From: Rhabditoides inermis | Lineage: Eukaryota > Nematoda > Chromadorea > Rhabditida > Rhabditidae | Direction of reading: 5' to 3' | Assembly (NCBI GenBank): GCA_963966185.1 | Contig: CAWZYM010000366.1 | Location: forward strand, 103,501 to 167,500 | DNA: 64,000 nt | In this document: positions 36,362 through 47,251 of the stretch, in pieces | Numbering within the stretch: the first letter of the stretch is position 1 | How the letters are laid out: each line of letters opens with the position of its first letter | Translations under genes and position numbers: made by a program | Notes under the pieces: generated by a model | What the model was told of the DNA's origin: nothing | Databases searched by the model: none | The model's input: only the letters and a program-made list of their open reading frames with translations

Positions 36362-37620
36362 TCACTTCTTCTTCTTCGCCAGCCTGGCCGATCGGCGCAC
36401 GAAGACTCTTCCTTCCGCGGCTCCCATCCCGGCTCCAGTATCTGCATTCGACGACGTCCTCGTCGCTTCTCCAGCAGCATCCGTCGCTCCCGGGGCGGTT
36501 CCGGCGGCGGCGTCGTCGTCCTCTTCGGCTTCTCCGGTGGCTGGCGACTGCTGCTTCTCCTGCGCAGCTCGCGTCTTCTGTCGTACGGCAACGGGCTCCC
36601 TCTTGGTGCGGTCCTTGTGCACCTCGACGAGCTTGCCATTCATTCGAACAGTGACGTTGTGCTGGCTCGTCTTGGTCACTTCGAATGGACCTCTCCACGA
36701 GTCGACAAACTTGTGCCGTTTGAACTCCGCGCGTAGACGCGATCTCCTACGCAAGTGTCGCTCTCCCGGATGGGGTTACTTCTGTCGTAAATCTCCTTGG
36801 CTGTCTTCACCGCTTCAGCGGTTGCTGTCGTTGCTTCAGTCCACACCTTCTCCTGAATCCGCTTCAGCTGCGAGACGTACTCGTCGACGCTCTCGTGTGC
36901 TCGAACCACGACGGCTCCACTCTTGAGCATGGCGGGAGTTTGAGGCTCCCTTCCATACATCACTTGGAACGGCGAGTGTCCGGTAGCCGTGTGCGTGGTG
37001 GCATTGTAGCTCATCACGACGTGCGGAATGAAGCGGTCCCAGTCGTTCCCGGCGTCGCTGGCGTACTGCCTCAACATCTCCCCGATAGTCTTGTTGAACC
37101 TCTCGGCGATGCTGTTGGCCTTCTGGTTATACGCTGTCGTCGTGTTGTGCTTCACTCCAAGCTGGCACATGGACGAGACGAACTTGGTCGAAGTGAAATT
37201 CGCTCCACGGTCGCTGACGAGAGTCTCCGGGAACCCTAGTACAGTGAAGACGCGGTCGATGAGCACGTTGATAACGTTCTCAGTCTTCTGGTCGGCAATC
37301 GGTACGGCTGTGGCCCATCTCGAGAAGGCGTCGACGGCAACGAGGATGAACCGGTGACCCTCTCGAGTGACCTGTAGCGGGCCGATGACGTCGACATGTA
37401 GGCGATGCATCACACGGGCAGCCAGCGGGAACTCTCCGAGTGGCTCCTTCCCGATGAATGCCGCCACCGTCTTCTTCCTTCTGCAGGGCTCGCACTCGTC
37501 ACACACTTTCTTCACTTGTACTCCCATCGCATTCCAGACGAACTTCTTGGCGATGGTGGACTTGAGACGCTCTACTCCAGCGTGCGCTGTCCCCAGCTTA
37601 CTGTTGTGGAAGTGCTTGAT
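36362..37620 (-). pseudogene. Retroelement integrase, frameshifted, copy 3
   Basis: Same DDE core and frameshifts (near 36744 and 37624) as copy 1. Confidence 0.85.
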
Positions 37621-39305
37621 GAGGAGGGCGCACTATCGTGGTCAGTGGCGAGGTGCTCGGCAGGTATACTGGTGGAGTCTCATACTCCATCTTCGGCTTC
37701 TGCATCAGTAATCCGTCGAGCACGATGAACTGTGTATCTCTCCTAGATATCTTCCTCAACATGTCCTTCTTGTCGACCGGCCTCACTCCGTGCAGTAAGT
37801 AGTCGATCATTGCCTTGCAGAACGGGTCCTCTCGCTGCTCCTTGCTGATGTCCTCCTTGCTGGGCAGCATCTCCGATGATAGCTCCGTCGAGTTCACTCC
37901 GTGCACCTCTGCCGGTGGGAACCGTGAGAGGGCGTCGCAGAGTGGGTTCTCCTTTCCGGGGCGGTAGATGATCTTGGGCGAGTACGCCATGATAGCCAAC
38001 TGGTATTTAGCCAGCCGACCGGTGACGTCTCGGCGTGTCATCATGGCTCGCAGGGGCGAGTGGTCGGTGATGACCGTGATGTCGGCATTGTAGACGTAGG
38101 TGTGGAATCTCTGGAGCGCGAACGTCACTCCGAGCGCCTCCAGCTCGATAGCCGCGTAACGCGTCTCCGCCGGCACAAGCCTCCTGCTTGCGTAGGCGAT
38201 CGGCTGTCGTCCATCCTCCGTGTCTTGCATCAGCACGGCTGCGACAGCGACTGACGACGCGTCTGTCTCGATGTAGTACGGCTGTCCAATCCGAGGAGCG
38301 ATGAGAACCGGCGCCTCTGTGAGCGCATTCTTCAGTTCCTCGAACGCCTTCTGCTGCTCATCCTTCCACGCAAATTTCACTCCTTCGGCTGTCAACTGTG
38401 TCAGTGGGTGCGCCTTGTGTGCGAAGTTCTGGACGAATCGCCGCAGGTAGCTGCACAATCCAAGAAAACTCCTCAGTTTGCGGACGTTGGTCGGGCGCGG
38501 GAACTTGCGAACTGCCTCCACCTTGGACGGATCAGCCTCGATGCCCTTTTCCGAGATGACGAATCCCAGGAATGTCGTTTTCTGGAGGGCAATTCCGCAC
38601 TTGGACATCTTGAGACGTAGTCCGGCTCGCTTCATGGCCCGCAGAAATTCCTCGACATCGCGCAGGTGCTCCTCAAGAGTAGATGACGCAATGACCACAT
38701 CATCGATGTATATGTGGACTTTCGACTTCATCCCTCGGCGCACCGTCTCCAATATCGTCCACGGCGTCGTCGACGCGCGGCATCGAATACGCCGTCTTCT
38801 CGGTGATGGCGTTCAGCGCGCGGTAGTCCTGGACGATCCGGTGCGTTCCGTCCTTCTTCTTGACGAGCAGTATAGGTGACGAGAACGGCGAGTCGCTCGG
38901 TGCGATGATGCCGTTGTGCAGCATCTCGTCCAACTGCCTCTGCACCTCCTGACGCAGCTCTCCGGGTATCCTTGAAAGGCGCCCTCGGACCGGCTTGGCT
39001 CCCTCCACGAGATGAATCTCGTGCTCGATAGGACCATTGTAGACTCCGATAGGCGATCCTTTCCACGCGAACGCCTCCTTGTGCTTCCTTAGAATCTTCT
39101 CGATCCTTTTCCTTGTAGATCGGTTCACTCCTGACTTGTTCAGGCACTCCTCGAGATCAGCCTCGAAATCCGGCTGGTGCTCCGTGAGGTAATCGGCTGG
39201 CGGGTCGTAGACGGCCTCCTTAGGTGTGTAATCCGTCCATGGCGCCTCCTTGTCCACCGTCCTCAGGTGTCTCCGTCTCCTCAATGTAGTCAACGAGGCT
39301 GGCAT
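37598..39305 (-). pseudogene. Retroelement reverse transcriptase/RNase H, internally deleted, copy 3
   Basis: Frames 39305-38700 and 38752-37598, with the same deletion of the central palm region. Confidence 0.85.
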
Positions 39306-40875
39306 CTGCGAGACGCTGACCCTTGTAGATCGTGACTGGCCGAGAAGACTTGTTGACGACCCTGACAGGAACCGTGCGGCTATCCGTAGTCGTCACGAGT
39401 CCTTCCGGTATGCAGATATCCGTCTCATCTGGATCCGCCGACTCCGATCCGATCACGAACTGGGTTCCATTCTCGAAGAGATCCGGGATTTCTGCTTCTA
39501 CAACGCTCTCCGTGAACGGGTCCAGGATGATCTCCTTGGTGGTGCGCACTGCGTAGCACGCCCACTCGGCATGTCCGTGTTCTCCTCGATGTAGGAACGG
39601 GACGATCTGTCCTCCGACGCGGATGAATCTCTTCTCAGCATTCACTCCAATCTCTCCAAACTTCTTCATCGCGTCCATCCCGATCAGTCCGAGCCCTGGG
39701 CAGTGAGCTTCCTCCGCAATCAGGACAGGAACGCGGGCGCTGCGTCCCGCCAGGGTGACTACCATATCGGCTTCTCCGGTGAACTTGAATCTGGATCCAT
39801 TAGCCGTCACTCCAATGTCCGATGTCGGCCTCAGCTTCTCCGGTGTGGTTCCGACCTGCTCCGCTGCCGTTCCTCCCATGTAGGTTATGGAAGATTCACT
39901 GTCGAACAGGGCGACCACTGGTCGCGCATTGAAATGAGTGGCGACGAACGGCAGCTCTCCTTTGCCACGCGATCCAACCGCATGCACGTGGTGTACACAT
40001 TCAGGCACGTAGTCGAACGCACAGCAGTCGTCCTCGTCGAACGGGGCAGACGGCACTGCTTGCATCTGGATCGCGTGCACTGGATACGGAGGTGGCTGCT
40101 GAGACGGTCGTAGAAGTCCACTTTGCTCGGTGGGTCCAAGCAGCATTCTCGCAATTCTCCTCGCGGCTGCAATCGTGCAGTAGATCACTCCTTCCACGAC
40201 GGCGACGGCACGGCGACGGTAGACGGCGACAGACGGCACGGCGGCGGCAGACGGCAACAGACGGCACGGCGACGGCAGACGGCAAAGCGGCGATATACAG
40301 CACGGCGGCGGCAGACGGCACGGCGGCGATATACAGCACGGCGGCGATATACAGCACGGCGGCGGCAGACGGCACGGCTGCGATATACAGCACGGCGGCG
40401 GCAGACGGCACGGCGGCGATATACAGCACGGCGGCGATATACAGCACGGCGGCGGCAGACGGCACGGCGGCGATATACAGCACGGCGGCGGCAGACGGCA
40501 CGGCGGCGATATACAGCACGGCGGCGGCAGACGGCACGGCGGCGATATACACCACGGCGGCGATATACAGCACGGCGGCGGCAGACGGCACGGCGGCGAT
40601 ATACAGCACGGCGGCGGCAGACGGCACGGCGGCGATATACAGCACGGCGGCGGCAGACGGCACGGCGGCGATATACAGCACGGCGGCGGCAGACGGCACG
40701 GCGGCGATATACAGCACGGCGGCGATATACAGCACGGCGGCGACATACAGCACGGCGGCTGGTGACGGCACGGCTTCGGCTCCTCGTGACGTCTGGAGTG
40801 TCTGCGCAGCTTCTCGAAACAGCTGATCAGTCCGGCCGCGTCCGGGTGGTCAATCCGGAGTCGTTGTCCCTGCAA
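39220..40875 (-). pseudogene. Retroelement protease-region ORF, copy 3
   Basis: Same 551-residue frame and D-S-E protease motif as copy 1. Confidence 0.7.
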
Positions 40876-40965
40876 TGAGGAACCGAGACACGCTCAAATT
40901 CCTCATGCGGGAGGAGACAGACCAAAATAATCACGCGCGACCACGAACTGCGCAACAAGTCTCTT

Positions 40966-41142
40966 TGGGTCATGAAATCTTCGGTCATGGAATTCCTACT
41001 ACTATACCTCCCCTCTACCCCACCACAGTGGTTTCTATATATTATTATACTACTATCTATCCCCCTCTACGCAACAAGTCTCTTTGGGTCATGAAATCTT
41101 CGGTCACGAAATCTTCGGTCATGAAATCTTCGGTCATGGAAT
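40966..41142 (+). repeat. Intronic GGTCATGAAATCTTC repeat cluster (gene X intron 9)
   Basis: CAAGTCTCTTTGGGTCATGA followed by 15-bp units (TTCGGTCATGAAATC) occurs twice, separated by a pyrimidine-rich stretch (41000-41065) whose reverse complement recurs at 42660-42730. First member of a family found in many introns between here and 54100. Confidence 0.85.
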
Positions 41143-41186
41143 TGCGTATCACGACTTATATCCCATATATAAAGTGTATATTTCAG

Positions 41187-44100
41187 AAGGGTGCTTCTGC
41201 GAGCAGCAGCTCCAAGACTTCCGTTGTGCAGATGCTGCGGGAGGTTAGTTTTTGGATAGATAGATAGATAATATAGGTATTGAGAAAATAATCACTCTCG
41301 ATGATTCTAGAGCGCGGTGAAGAAGCCGCCGCCGGCCATCGAACAGCAGCTGCCCCCCGAGAAGAAGGCCACCACTCGTCGCCGCAACAAGAAGTCGGTC
41401 CCCGATCTTGCCAGCGGGTCTGTCGCCCCTCTGTTGAATCCGGAGGAACAGGTTAGTAGCTAGCTAGCACCGATAGATCTTTGTTACGAGAGAGATCCTT
41501 CCAGATCATCCTCGAGGAGGCTCTGCTGCAAACCAAGTCCCCGGCCTCGTTCACCACCCTATCCGCCCAGCTCGAGTTGCTCCTGCTCGACATTGCCCCC
41601 GGAGATACCAAGATCACCTGCTACGAGGAGCTGTTCTCGCTCATGCTGCCGGACTGCCCGGAGTTTCTGGAGGCGGGAGACGAACTCCCCACCCGACTGA
41701 AGGCAAGTCTTTTTCGGTCATGAAATCTTCGGTCATGAATAGTGGGTCAGGGAATGTCAGGTCATCATTGTGCACGTTCCAGGCCAAGCTTGACGACATC
41801 GACCGCTACATGGCTGACATCGGTGTCGTGCTACAGAATGTCGTTGGACTCGGACTCCATGGAGGTGCCTACTTCAAGGGACGCAAGCTGCTGTGGACGC
41901 TGTGCCCCGCTCTCTCCTGCCCGAAAGCCCTCTGCCGTCTGTGCGAGCGGAACATCAACACCCGCCCGCCGTGTTGCACGAAGATCACTTCTTGGAGCCT
42001 GGTGAGTTTTTTTTCAACTTTCATTTCAACTTTCGAGACATGTTTTTCCATAACATACTATGTAGTGTTAAAAACGTGTAGCGTCATACCTAGTCCCCCC
42101 TGATCCCTTATTCACTGAACATTAAAAAAAAATTTATTTTTTTAAAGTGCCCGAGTTGGGGTAGGGATGTCAAGTGGGCGGAGCTTTGATGGCACAAATA
42201 TGCGGCATCTTCCCGCGCCAAACGGAATACACCATTCGACGCGCCGTAAAAAGTTGTATCTAGTAGTGCCATCCTTTTGGCGCTGGACCGTGTCATAACC
42301 TATTATTTTTGACAAAAATTGATTTGATCCTATGAAAATGACGTCAAAAAGGGGCGTGGCTTAGCCTTTCTCTGTGAAGTTGTGTGCCGCGCGCGCCCTC
42401 AAACCGCGCGCTTTCGATGCGCGTAACGCGGAAATGAAAGAAAACAACTAATTAAAATGATACTTTCTCAAAACTACATATAATTGACTTCATTTTGATA
42501 TACAGTAAGCACATATCCGTAACACTTGAAAATTCCCCTTGACATCCCTAAAAAAACCCTGCCCCGATTCGGGTCAAATAAAACCCAGCCCCGATTCGGG
42601 CACAATTAGTTTTTTTTTTTTTAATCCTTCTAATCGTGACCCAAAGAGACTTGTTGCTTAGAGGGGATAGATAGTAGTATAATATGATGTATAAACCACT
42701 GTGGTGGGGTAGAGGGGGGTATAGTGTATGCCGGAATTCCATGACCGAAGATTCCATGACCGAAGATTACATGACCGAAGATTCCATGACTTTTCGTGAC
42801 CCAAAGAGACGAAGATTTCGTGACAACTTCTTCACAACAAATATGTAACGACAACAAATATGTAACAACAACAAATATGTAACAACACAAATATGGGGCA
42901 GACGGGTACTGGGGAAAGTAAGTAGGGTCGTCGGGGCATGCTACTCGAAGCGAGGGGGATTCCACCACAGCACAAGGTAGTTCACCCTATAAGGGTGGAT
43001 CTCGTTCAGAGGGGCTAGGACCTCCAAAACGCGACGCCAGACCGGCTCGTTCCCTTCCGGGATAAAGTAGTGCACCAGATTGGAGATCGTGTACATCCAC
43101 ACTTCGGTATTCGGCCGGTGCGGGGCGATGATCTGTAAGGGGGGAGACGTGAGTAGATGAGCGAGTGAGAGAACATATCGATGAAATGTTCGGGGGGAAA
43201 CTGACAAACTGACCGCGATGATCTGGTTGTGGTACTCCCACTCGGCTTGGCGGAAAATCACAATGAATAGGGGCATCGCAGATGAGTTGTAGATGATCTC
43301 GCTGGCTCACCTCACTGCAACAACACTTTTATCGCTCACACCTCACTGCAACAAACAACACACGATACCACTCCGCGCAACAAAAACGACAAAACGTGTA
43401 ACAAAGACAAATACATGTATGGGGGTGGCATTACGAGTCAAATTCACGGGGGCGGTGGTAGCCTTGGCCGTAGGGAGGGGACGGGCCAGCGGGGTGGTAG
43501 CGGTGGCGGCCCCACGGATTCCGCCACCACACCACATGATGCGGCCTATCCGTGTAGGTAGAGGCGAGCAAAGCCAACACCCGACGGTAGAGCAGATGGT
43601 ACTCGTCCGGCATTTCGTAGTTCACTTGGCCGGCGTCCAAGCAGATGAACACCTGGGTCTGGGGACGGTGGGGGGCGAGCATCTGTAAGAGGGGGGGGGG
43701 GGGGAATGAGTGGAGTAGATGAGACAGTGTGAGAATAGATAGATCACAGGATGAAAGATGAAACTGACCGCGAGAATCTGGTAGTGGTATTCCCATTCGG
43801 ATCGGCGGAACGTCACCCGAATAATGGGCATGGTTGGTTGGCTGGCACTAACACAAATATACAATAACACAAATATATAACGACGAATAAGTAAAAAAAA
43901 AAATAAACGCAACAATTGGTATGCACAACGAATCGATCGATAACCAAAAAACTAATGGTGGGGGTGCGGCACCACTACACCACACACAACACAACACAAC
44001 ACACTACACCACACTACACTACTAATAAATTATAGGCTTAGGTTGGGGCTTTTGGCGCTTAGGATAGGGCTCGCGCTAGAATTTTCAAAAAGCGATATCC

Positions 44101-45857
44101 AAAGATCATGTTAGTAGTATTATAGTAGTAGTGTTTTATTGTTTGCAGCTATGCATCCAGCGCAACGTGCAGAGCGCCAACAACTACAAGTTCGACGGCG
44201 CGGAATACTACCATCTGGATTGCGCGACCGAGGCGAGCGGGAGCCCGCGAACGGTGCTCGTCCCGGCCTTCAATTGGAGGTCGGTTGACGGCACCCACGA
44301 GCTGAGCGTCGACCAGATCGAGAAGGCTTGCCTCATGCTGGAGCAATGCGTCGAGTACGAGTGAGTGTTGACTATAGTCTTTCACCGAAACCACGTGTAT
44401 ATACTAATAAGGCATAGACTAAAAGGTATATAATTCCTTGACCGAACATTCCATGACCGAACATTCCATGACCCAAAGAAACTTGTGTGTCTTTCACGAT
44501 ATATTATCCCTGTTGTAGGGACATGACGTGGAAAGAAATCTCTTCCCACGCACTCTTCTCGGCGTGGAAGGGATGTCACACACTCTTCCACGAGGCGTAC
44601 GACATGATGCTGGGAATGACCAGCGATTCGATCCAGAACAGTCAGCAGTACATCAAGCAGATGCACCAATACATGCGCGCGAACCAGATCCACGTGTGTA
44701 GCAGTGCTATGGGAAGGGACAAGACTAAGAACCGCAAGGTATATTTATATTTATATAAATATACCTATACATATATTGTTTTTATACAAGATGTTTTCAG
44801 AAGTGTATCCGGGACCTCCTGAATGCGGTCATATTCGGGCAGGCCCCGGTCTGTCCGAACGCCGATAAGCACGCGCAGCCAGACGAGACGGGCACGAGCG
44901 AGGATGAGCGGCTGCGTTCCCTGGCCCGGCCTAAGTGGTCGCAACGCGCCGGATCGTACGTATGCTGTGCGCTCCTGGAAGACGTAATCGTGGGAGGAGC
45001 ACCCGTCATGTGCCAGACGGAGCACCCGTGAGTACTTGACCCCACATTCCCGAGATTCTATGACCTGACATTTCATGACCCAAAAAGACTTGCTTCTTTT
45101 CAGAAACTGTGTGGTGGTGCAGAAGCTGCTCAACACTGTCAAGCCGCCGACAGGTGATGACACACTGTTCATCAAGTACTTCTTCGAAGACGTGTTGCGC
45201 AAGGAGAAAGGCTTCAACGCCGGCCAAAGGATCCGTCTACGTGTCCCGATGCCCTCCTTCGGCCGTGGTCGCGCTGTAGTGCACAGAGCGAGCTGTCTCC
45301 TCTCTGTCACGAAGAGCGCTGAGAACAACACCGCAGCGCGCAAGGTGAGTTTTCAATTCATGTACTACGTGTGGCGTGTGTGGTGTGATGAATAATGCCC
45401 CTTTTTCAGTACTGCCTCGACACGAGGATGTTTGACGTGTCCATCGCCCTCCACAGGTCGAACATCGAATATGCCACCGAGCGAGGCAAGCGGCAGCGCA
45501 TCGAGATGCTGTACGACATCTGCGCTTGTCTGATCGAGTCGTTGTGCGATAAGGTGGGTGTGTGATAGAGCAGCTAGTAGATGATCTTGCTCTTGATTAG
45601 CAATGTTATGTGTTGTTCATTGTTTTCATTGTTTTCAGCTGATGGACACCGAGGACCCGATCAGGCGGCTCGGCATCACTGTCGTAAAGGTCTACAGGGA
45701 TGCGGTGATCTGTGTGGCGCGCGCTGCTGGCAAATACCGTGAGCTCGACTGGATCATCAACGAGTGGCCCACGCAGCGTGGCGCAGTCTCGCCCGAGTGG
45801 GTGAATCCGTACTACGAGCTGCTGGATAAGATCCAGGACAAGATGACCTTCAACTAA
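41187..45857 (+). CDS. Gene X, exons 10-19 (C-terminal two thirds, Cys-rich)
   Basis: Exons: 41187-41243, 41311-41451, 41505-41702, 41783-42001, 44149-44360, 44519-44738, 44801-45027, 45104-45344, 45410-45553, 45639-45857 (stop TAA). All phases fit and, with exons 1-9, give 928 aa. A basic patch (TTRRRNKKS) follows the acidic N-terminal part. Exons 13-14 hold clustered cysteines, CPALSCPKALCRLCE, then PPCCTK, then YYHLDC, which could bind zinc. The rest looks globular and helical (YDICACLIESLCDKLMDTED, VYRDAVICVARAAGKYRELD). Intron 12 uses a GC donor (CTGAAG|GCAAGT). I know no family for it; nuclear location is inferred from the acidic/basic composition only. Confidence 0.85.
42130..42630. 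mobile_element. Nested MITEs in gene X intron 13
   Basis: The inner element (42162-42550, 389 bp) has perfect 13-bp terminal inverted repeats TAGGGATGTCAAG, a hAT-like end; a target duplication is not clear. It is framed by an outer inverted pair, GTGCCCGAGTTGGGG on the left and CCCCGATTCGGGCAC on the right (42589-42603), with A- and T-runs outside, suggesting one element inserted in another. Confidence 0.6.
42632..42830 (-). repeat. Intronic repeat cluster, inverted orientation (gene X intron 13)
   Basis: Reverse-complement copies of the GGTCATGAAATCTTC family (CCATGACCGAAGATT units) plus GACCCAAAGAGACTTGTTG. It is followed at 42833-42895 by a tandem ACAAATATGTAACAAC run. Confidence 0.8.
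42941..43276 (-). CDS. Small intron-nested gene 1 (84 aa, unrecognised; paralogue of 43431-43831)
   Basis: Minus-strand, two exons: 43276-43214 (63 nt) and 43132-42941 (192 nt with TAG stop), intron 81 nt, donor GTCAGT, acceptor CTTACAG, phase 0. The protein starts MPLFIVIFRQAEWEYHNQII and continues with APHRPNTEVWMY, PVWRRVLEVLAPL and ends LWWNPPRFE. There is no signal peptide or obvious membrane helix. I do not recognise the family. It shares start, intron position and phase, and the motifs EWEYHxQI(I/L)A, APHRPxTxV, RRVLxxLA and WWxNP with its neighbour, which argues for real coding. It lies antisense inside intron 13 of gene X. Confidence 0.65.
   Translation of the reverse strand: MPLFIVIFRQAEWEYHNQIIAVSLSVSPRTFHRYVLSLAHLLTSPPLQIIAPHRPNTEVWMYTISNLVHYFIPEGNEPVWRRVLEVLAPLNEIHPYRVNYLVLWWNPPRFE
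43431..43831 (-). CDS. Small intron-nested gene 2 (104 aa, unrecognised; paralogue of 42941-43276)
   Basis: Minus-strand, two exons: 43831-43769 (63 nt) and 43682-43431 (252 nt with TAA stop), intron 86 nt with donor GTCAGT and acceptor CTTACAG, phase 0. Starts MPIIRVTFRRSEWEYHYQIL, then APHRPQTQVFICLD, YRRVLALLASTY and HHVVWWRNPWGRHRY, with a longer Gly/Pro/His/Tyr-rich tail than its neighbour. The two proteins are roughly 40% identical over about 80 residues by eye. A tandem duplication of a small gene is the simplest origin. Function unknown; expression not shown. Confidence 0.65.
44382..44500 (-). repeat. Intronic repeat copy with body, inverted (gene X intron 14)
   Basis: Carries the body of the repeat family in reverse: CTTTCACCGAAACCACGTGT, AGACTAAAAGGTATATAATT, two CATTCCATGACCGAA units, then GACCCAAAGAAACTTGTGTG. 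It makes up most of this 158-nt intron. Confidence 0.85.
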
Positions 45858-47246
45858 AGAGCATCTCGTCGTCGAGTCGAGAGTGAGTATTGATGTTGAG
45901 TTTATTGTTTGATGTTGTTGTTATGATGTTATGCATTATTATTTTGTTGACCGCCTTTGTTGTTGTATTATTGTTTATTTATTTGCTCACTATCCTCTCT
46001 CACACGTCCCCATCAAGGTAGAAGAGACGATCTCTCGGTTTTAATTTGCTCACCACCCACCAAATATCGAATATGATATTGCATCTGACCCACTCTACCT
46101 CTAAATTCCAAATTGACTTTGCAATGCTTTGTTTTGTTTCTAATAATATGCAGATTACTCATTTCGTTGTTGCCCGTTGTTTATTTATCATTGTTCACAT
46201 TGTTCACACTTTGTTCACATTGTTCACTCGATAAAGAAGATTGTTGTGCACTTTCAGTGTTTTGTTTTATACTCATACTCATGTATTGCTACATCGTAGC
46301 ATTACATTCCTCGCCAAGGGGGGAATTATCTCATTTCTATTCCTCTGCCGATATCTCAACCGCTATTTTATTTTTATTATTGTTATTGTAAACTACTTTT
46401 AAGTTTACCTATATTATTATAATACACTAATATAATAGTATTTATTAGTGCGCGACAAATCGATGACCTTTTTCGAATCAATTCATTTCTATGACCTATT
46501 TCAACTTCTCTCCAACCGGAATTGATTTTATTTTCATTCTTTCATTATCGTTATTGTTAACTTTTAAGTTTCGGTTTTTTTTATAATTTTTTTTATAGTA
46601 GTATCATCCACCCACACCACATTGTACACGTGCCATACCACGTGCCATACCAGTGAAACCGATTTTCCACCTCAAACCGATTTTCCACCCCGAACACAAG
46701 GAACTTGCAGTCCTGCCTCAATTTGAGCAGCACCGTGACATTTATCGTTACCAACAGTTTCTTTTATTTGACAAGGATATGCAAATTTTGGAAATTTGCA
46801 TATGTGCGTATTTCGATGCAAATTGTGTTAGTGGTTGAAGCACACCAACGAGTTCTGTAAGGTCGGGGTGGAAAATCGGTCTGAGATTGGGACGATAGTA
46901 TTTTATTTTCATTCTTTCATTATCGTTGTTAACTTTTAAGTTTCGGTTTTTTTTTATAATTTTTGTTATAGTAGTATCATTCACCCACACCACATTGTAC
47001 ACGTGCCATACCAGTGCGCGGCATGACCTAAACATTTCGAAAATCACATTTGCGTATTCTCACATCACATCATTCGGCCAACTGGCAGCATCTTACGTCT
47101 GTCATTTCTTCACACTACCACCAGCCGCGCGCGCGGGTCGTTCTACTAAACGCGGTTCACTTTTATATTTGTTATCGCTTGTTCGCTCGTTCAATCATAA
47201 GCGTGTTGTCGATTGATCTCCAAACTCTTTCTGATAGTTCTCTTTT
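45858..47246 (+). other. Gene X 3' UTR and intergenic region with long direct repeats
   Basis: A variant poly(A) signal CGATAAAGAAGATTG lies near 46230. Direct repeats of about 115-129 bp at 46527-46655 and 46901-47015 (TTTTATTTTCATTCTTTCAT ... CACGTGCCATACCAGTG) flank 245 bp whose own ends are inverted (CCGATTTTCCACC.. and ..GGTGGAAAATCGG), so an inserted element sits between long duplicated flanks. No exon is seen. Confidence 0.6.
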
Positions 47247-47251
47247 CAGCA
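47247..47251 (+). promoter_or_regulatory. Likely spliced-leader trans-splice acceptor
   Basis: TCTTTTCAG|CA immediately precedes the SET gene ATG at 47252. In nematodes an acceptor 2 nt before the start codon with no upstream exon usually marks spliced-leader addition. Confidence 0.6.

Larger units (their letters stand above)
16371..40931. repeat. Tandem triplication of an 8.19-kb unit
   Basis: Three head-to-tail copies start at the same sequence, ATTGCGGTATTTACTCG, at 16371, 24566 and 32752, and each ends in ACCAAAATAAT (24557, 32743, 40931). Copy lengths are about 8195, 8186 and 8188 bp. The only differences I saw are in microsatellites: the CT tract at 17160-17226 and its equivalents, a T/A run near 18845, and the GA tract near 19050. 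Each unit carries exons 1-9 of gene X and an antisense retroelement remnant. Confidence 0.95.
35849..40931 (-). mobile_element. Decayed Ty3/gypsy-like retroelement, tandem copy 3
   Basis: Same as copies 1 and 2. Polypurine tract at 36204-36214. Right of 40931 the sequence changes to the intronic repeat family, so the retroelement 5' end is also missing here. Confidence 0.85.
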
